DNA of 33,837 nt from Verrucomicrobiota bacterium (GTDB lineage: Bacteria > Verrucomicrobiota > Verrucomicrobiia > Limisphaerales > SXTU01), in NCBI GenBank assembly GCA_016235545.1, contig JACRKB010000011.1:1-33837 (forward strand), read 5' to 3'. Position 1 is the stretch's first letter. Each line of letters begins with the position of its first letter. The notes below the pieces were generated by a model. The model was not told the origin of the DNA. It did not search any database and saw nothing but the letters and a program-made list of their open reading frames with translations. This document shows, piece by piece, positions 32,571 to 33,837 of this stretch. Made by a program: the position numbers and the translations under genes.

Positions 32571-33837
32571 TCAGACGGCTTCGACCACGGCTTCGTGGCC
32601 GCTGCTGCCGATGACGCGGACCTGGCCGCCCTTCTCGATGAGATCGCCTTCGGTGACTACATCCAGGATTTCGTTGCCGAACTGCGCCTTGCCGCCGGGC
32701 CGCAGCGTCGAGAGCGCCACGCCAACCATGCCGAGACGTTGTTGCTGGGCTGCTGCCAATGCTTCCTGGGTCTTCATGCCGCTCGCGCCCTGCGACACCA
32801 GAGCGGGATAGAGACTGGTGCGAGGCAGCACGCGGCTGAGAACCAGGATGACGATGACCGCGCCCACCGCCGCGAGGACGAGGTCGTTCAGCGGCAGCGT
32901 CAATTGCGGCAGTGTCGGCAGGCTGGGCGCGCCAGGATAGATGTCCACCATCGCCATCACGAGTGACGCGAGGATGAGGCCGAAGCCGGCCAGGCCCAGC
33001 ACGAGCGTTCCCGGAAAGAAGAACAGTTCCAGCACCACAAGCCCGATGCCCACGATGAACACCGCCACCCACTCCAGCCCGGTCAACCCCGCGACGTAGC
33101 CCCCGAAGAAGTAAATCGCGAAGGCCGAGATGCCGATGATGCCCGGCAGGCCGAAGCCCGGCGTCTTGAACTCGATGTAGATGCCCGCCATGCCGATGAT
33201 GAGAAGCACCGGCGCGATCGTGTTGACCCACGAGGCGAGCTTCTCCATGCCGCTGGGCTCAATGCGCTTCACCTGCACGCCCTCCAAGCCGAGCTGCTTG
33301 AGCAGCGCATCAAGGTTCTCGACGGTGCCGGCGGAGAGGAGCGGCTTGGCGGGCTTGCCATACGTGCGCGCAGCCTCCTGGTCTGTGAGCGTGAGAATCT
33401 GCCCCTTCTCGTTGATCACCTTTTCGTCCAGCTTGAGTTCCGTGGTCTTCTTCACCATCGCGTCGGCGACGGCTGGGTTGTGGCCGTTCTTCTCCGCGTT
33501 GGCCCGCACGAGCGCGCTGATGGCGGAAGATGCCTTCACCTCCATCGTGCCGCCGATTTCCTGGGCGCCGCCCGTGGGTGAAGCCATGATGGGAGCCGCG
33601 GCACCGATGACGCTCTGCGGCGCCATGTAAATCTTCTGCGTGGCGAAGGAAATGAACGCGCCGGCGCTGAACGCCTTCTTGTTCACGAAGGTCACGGTCT
33701 GGCCGGGGAACTTGCCGATGATGCCGATGATTTCCTCCGTCACGTCCACGCGTCCGCCATTGGTCTCCATGTCCAGCACGAGCACGTCAGCCTTGGCTTC
33801 CATCGCCTCCTTCACGCCGCGCCGCACGACATACACG
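32571..33837 (-). CDS. NfeD family membrane serine protease, 5' end missing
   Basis: About 422 residues of a ClpP-class membrane protease fused to an NfeD domain; the N terminus continues beyond the right edge, and the first visible codon is not a true start. ADVLVLDMETNGGRVDVTEEI is the ClpP-like core and KKAFSAGAFIS carries the serine nucleophile. At least four transmembrane helices follow (from WVNTIAPVLLIIGMAG to LVLAAVGAVIVILVL). The end (GMVGVALSTLRPGGKAQFGNEILDVVTEGDLIEKGGQVRVI) is the soluble NfeD OB-fold. In other bacteria these act with flotillin-like proteins in membrane quality control. Gene partners lie outside the window. Confidence 0.9.
   Translation of the reverse strand, partial: VYVVRRGVKEAMEAKADVLVLDMETNGGRVDVTEEIIGIIGKFPGQTVTFVNKKAFSAGAFISFATQKIYMAPQSVIGAAAPIMASPTGGAQEIGGTMEVKASSAISALVRANAEKNGHNPAVADAMVKKTTELKLDEKVINEKGQILTLTDQEAARTYGKPAKPLLSAGTVENLDALLKQLGLEGVQVKRIEPSGMEKLASWVNTIAPVLLIIGMAGIYIEFKTPGFGLPGIIGISAFAIYFFGGYVAGLTGLEWVAVFIVGIGLVVLELFFFPGTLVLGLAGFGLILASLVMAMVDIYPGAPSLPTLPQLTLPLNDLVLAAVGAVIVILVLSRVLPRTSLYPALVSQGASGMKTQEALAAAQQQRLGMVGVALSTLRPGGKAQFGNEILDVVTEGDLIEKGGQVRVIGSSGHEAVVEAV

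Overview
The window is about 34 kb of GC-rich bacterial chromosome. Gene content points to the Verrucomicrobiota, probably the Pedosphaera/Limisphaera side. The clues are a giant PSCyt1-DUF1549-DUF1553 cytochrome-like protein, a Tat-exported Gfo/Idh/MocA oxidoreductase, an M81 (MlrC) peptidase, xylose-isomerase-like TIM-barrel proteins, and very repeat-rich intergenic DNA. That assignment rests on family knowledge; there is no rRNA marker. No tRNA, rRNA, CRISPR array, phage or transposase gene was seen. Both ends cut genes: a ParC/GyrA-type topoisomerase subunit on the left and an NfeD-type membrane protease on the right.

Layout. 1-202 (-): N terminus of a type II topoisomerase A subunit. 579-2651 (+): a sugar-isomerase-like TIM barrel with a terminator, then a PolB-like 3'-5' exonuclease. 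2698-3348 (-): a lipoprotein. 3955-5962 (+): aroE overlapping a prepilin peptidase. 6234-9711 (-): an ExeA/GspA-like ATPase coupled by ATGA to a GspB-like protein, then an RluA-RlmI fusion. 9895-11480: divergent metallo-beta-lactamase-fold hydrolase and gamma-carbonic anhydrase. 11555-12970: divergent secreted esterase and secreted small protein. 13309-16113 (+): M81 peptidase and rsmI. 16260-19667 (+): the PSCyt/DUF1549/DUF1553 protein. 19856-28780 (+): a five-gene lipid-use cluster. 28932-33837 (-): oxidoreductase, Cu/Zn superoxide dismutase lipoprotein, M20 amidohydrolase and NfeD protease.

The metabolic core is 19856-28780: patatin-like lipase, PaaK-like acyl-CoA ligase, thiolase, FadJ-type multifunctional enzyme and acyl-CoA dehydrogenase. 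The coding regions overlap at three of the four junctions (44 bp, then two ATGA overlaps), and a strong terminator candidate follows. Read in order of chemistry, the genes could release a fatty acid, activate it and take it through all of beta-oxidation.

The most unusual feature is the repeat DNA. Nearly every larger gap holds an inverted repeat. Many of its arms are short arrays of near-identical words with a strict period of 6, 7, 8 or 9 bases, and the word differs from locus to locus. Some of these elements lie inside reading frames and are translated. A palindromic element of the same family sits in frame between the two enzyme domains of both the RluA-RlmI fusion and FadJ, leaving the same nine-residue peptide (AADVGVRAP) in two unrelated proteins. 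Heptamer arrays are also translated inside the RluA-RlmI fusion and the DUF1549 protein, and a nonamer array forms the C terminus of RsmI. Others abut start codons and replace the expected Shine-Dalgarno region. This resembles, in principle, the coding palindromic elements known from Rickettsia.
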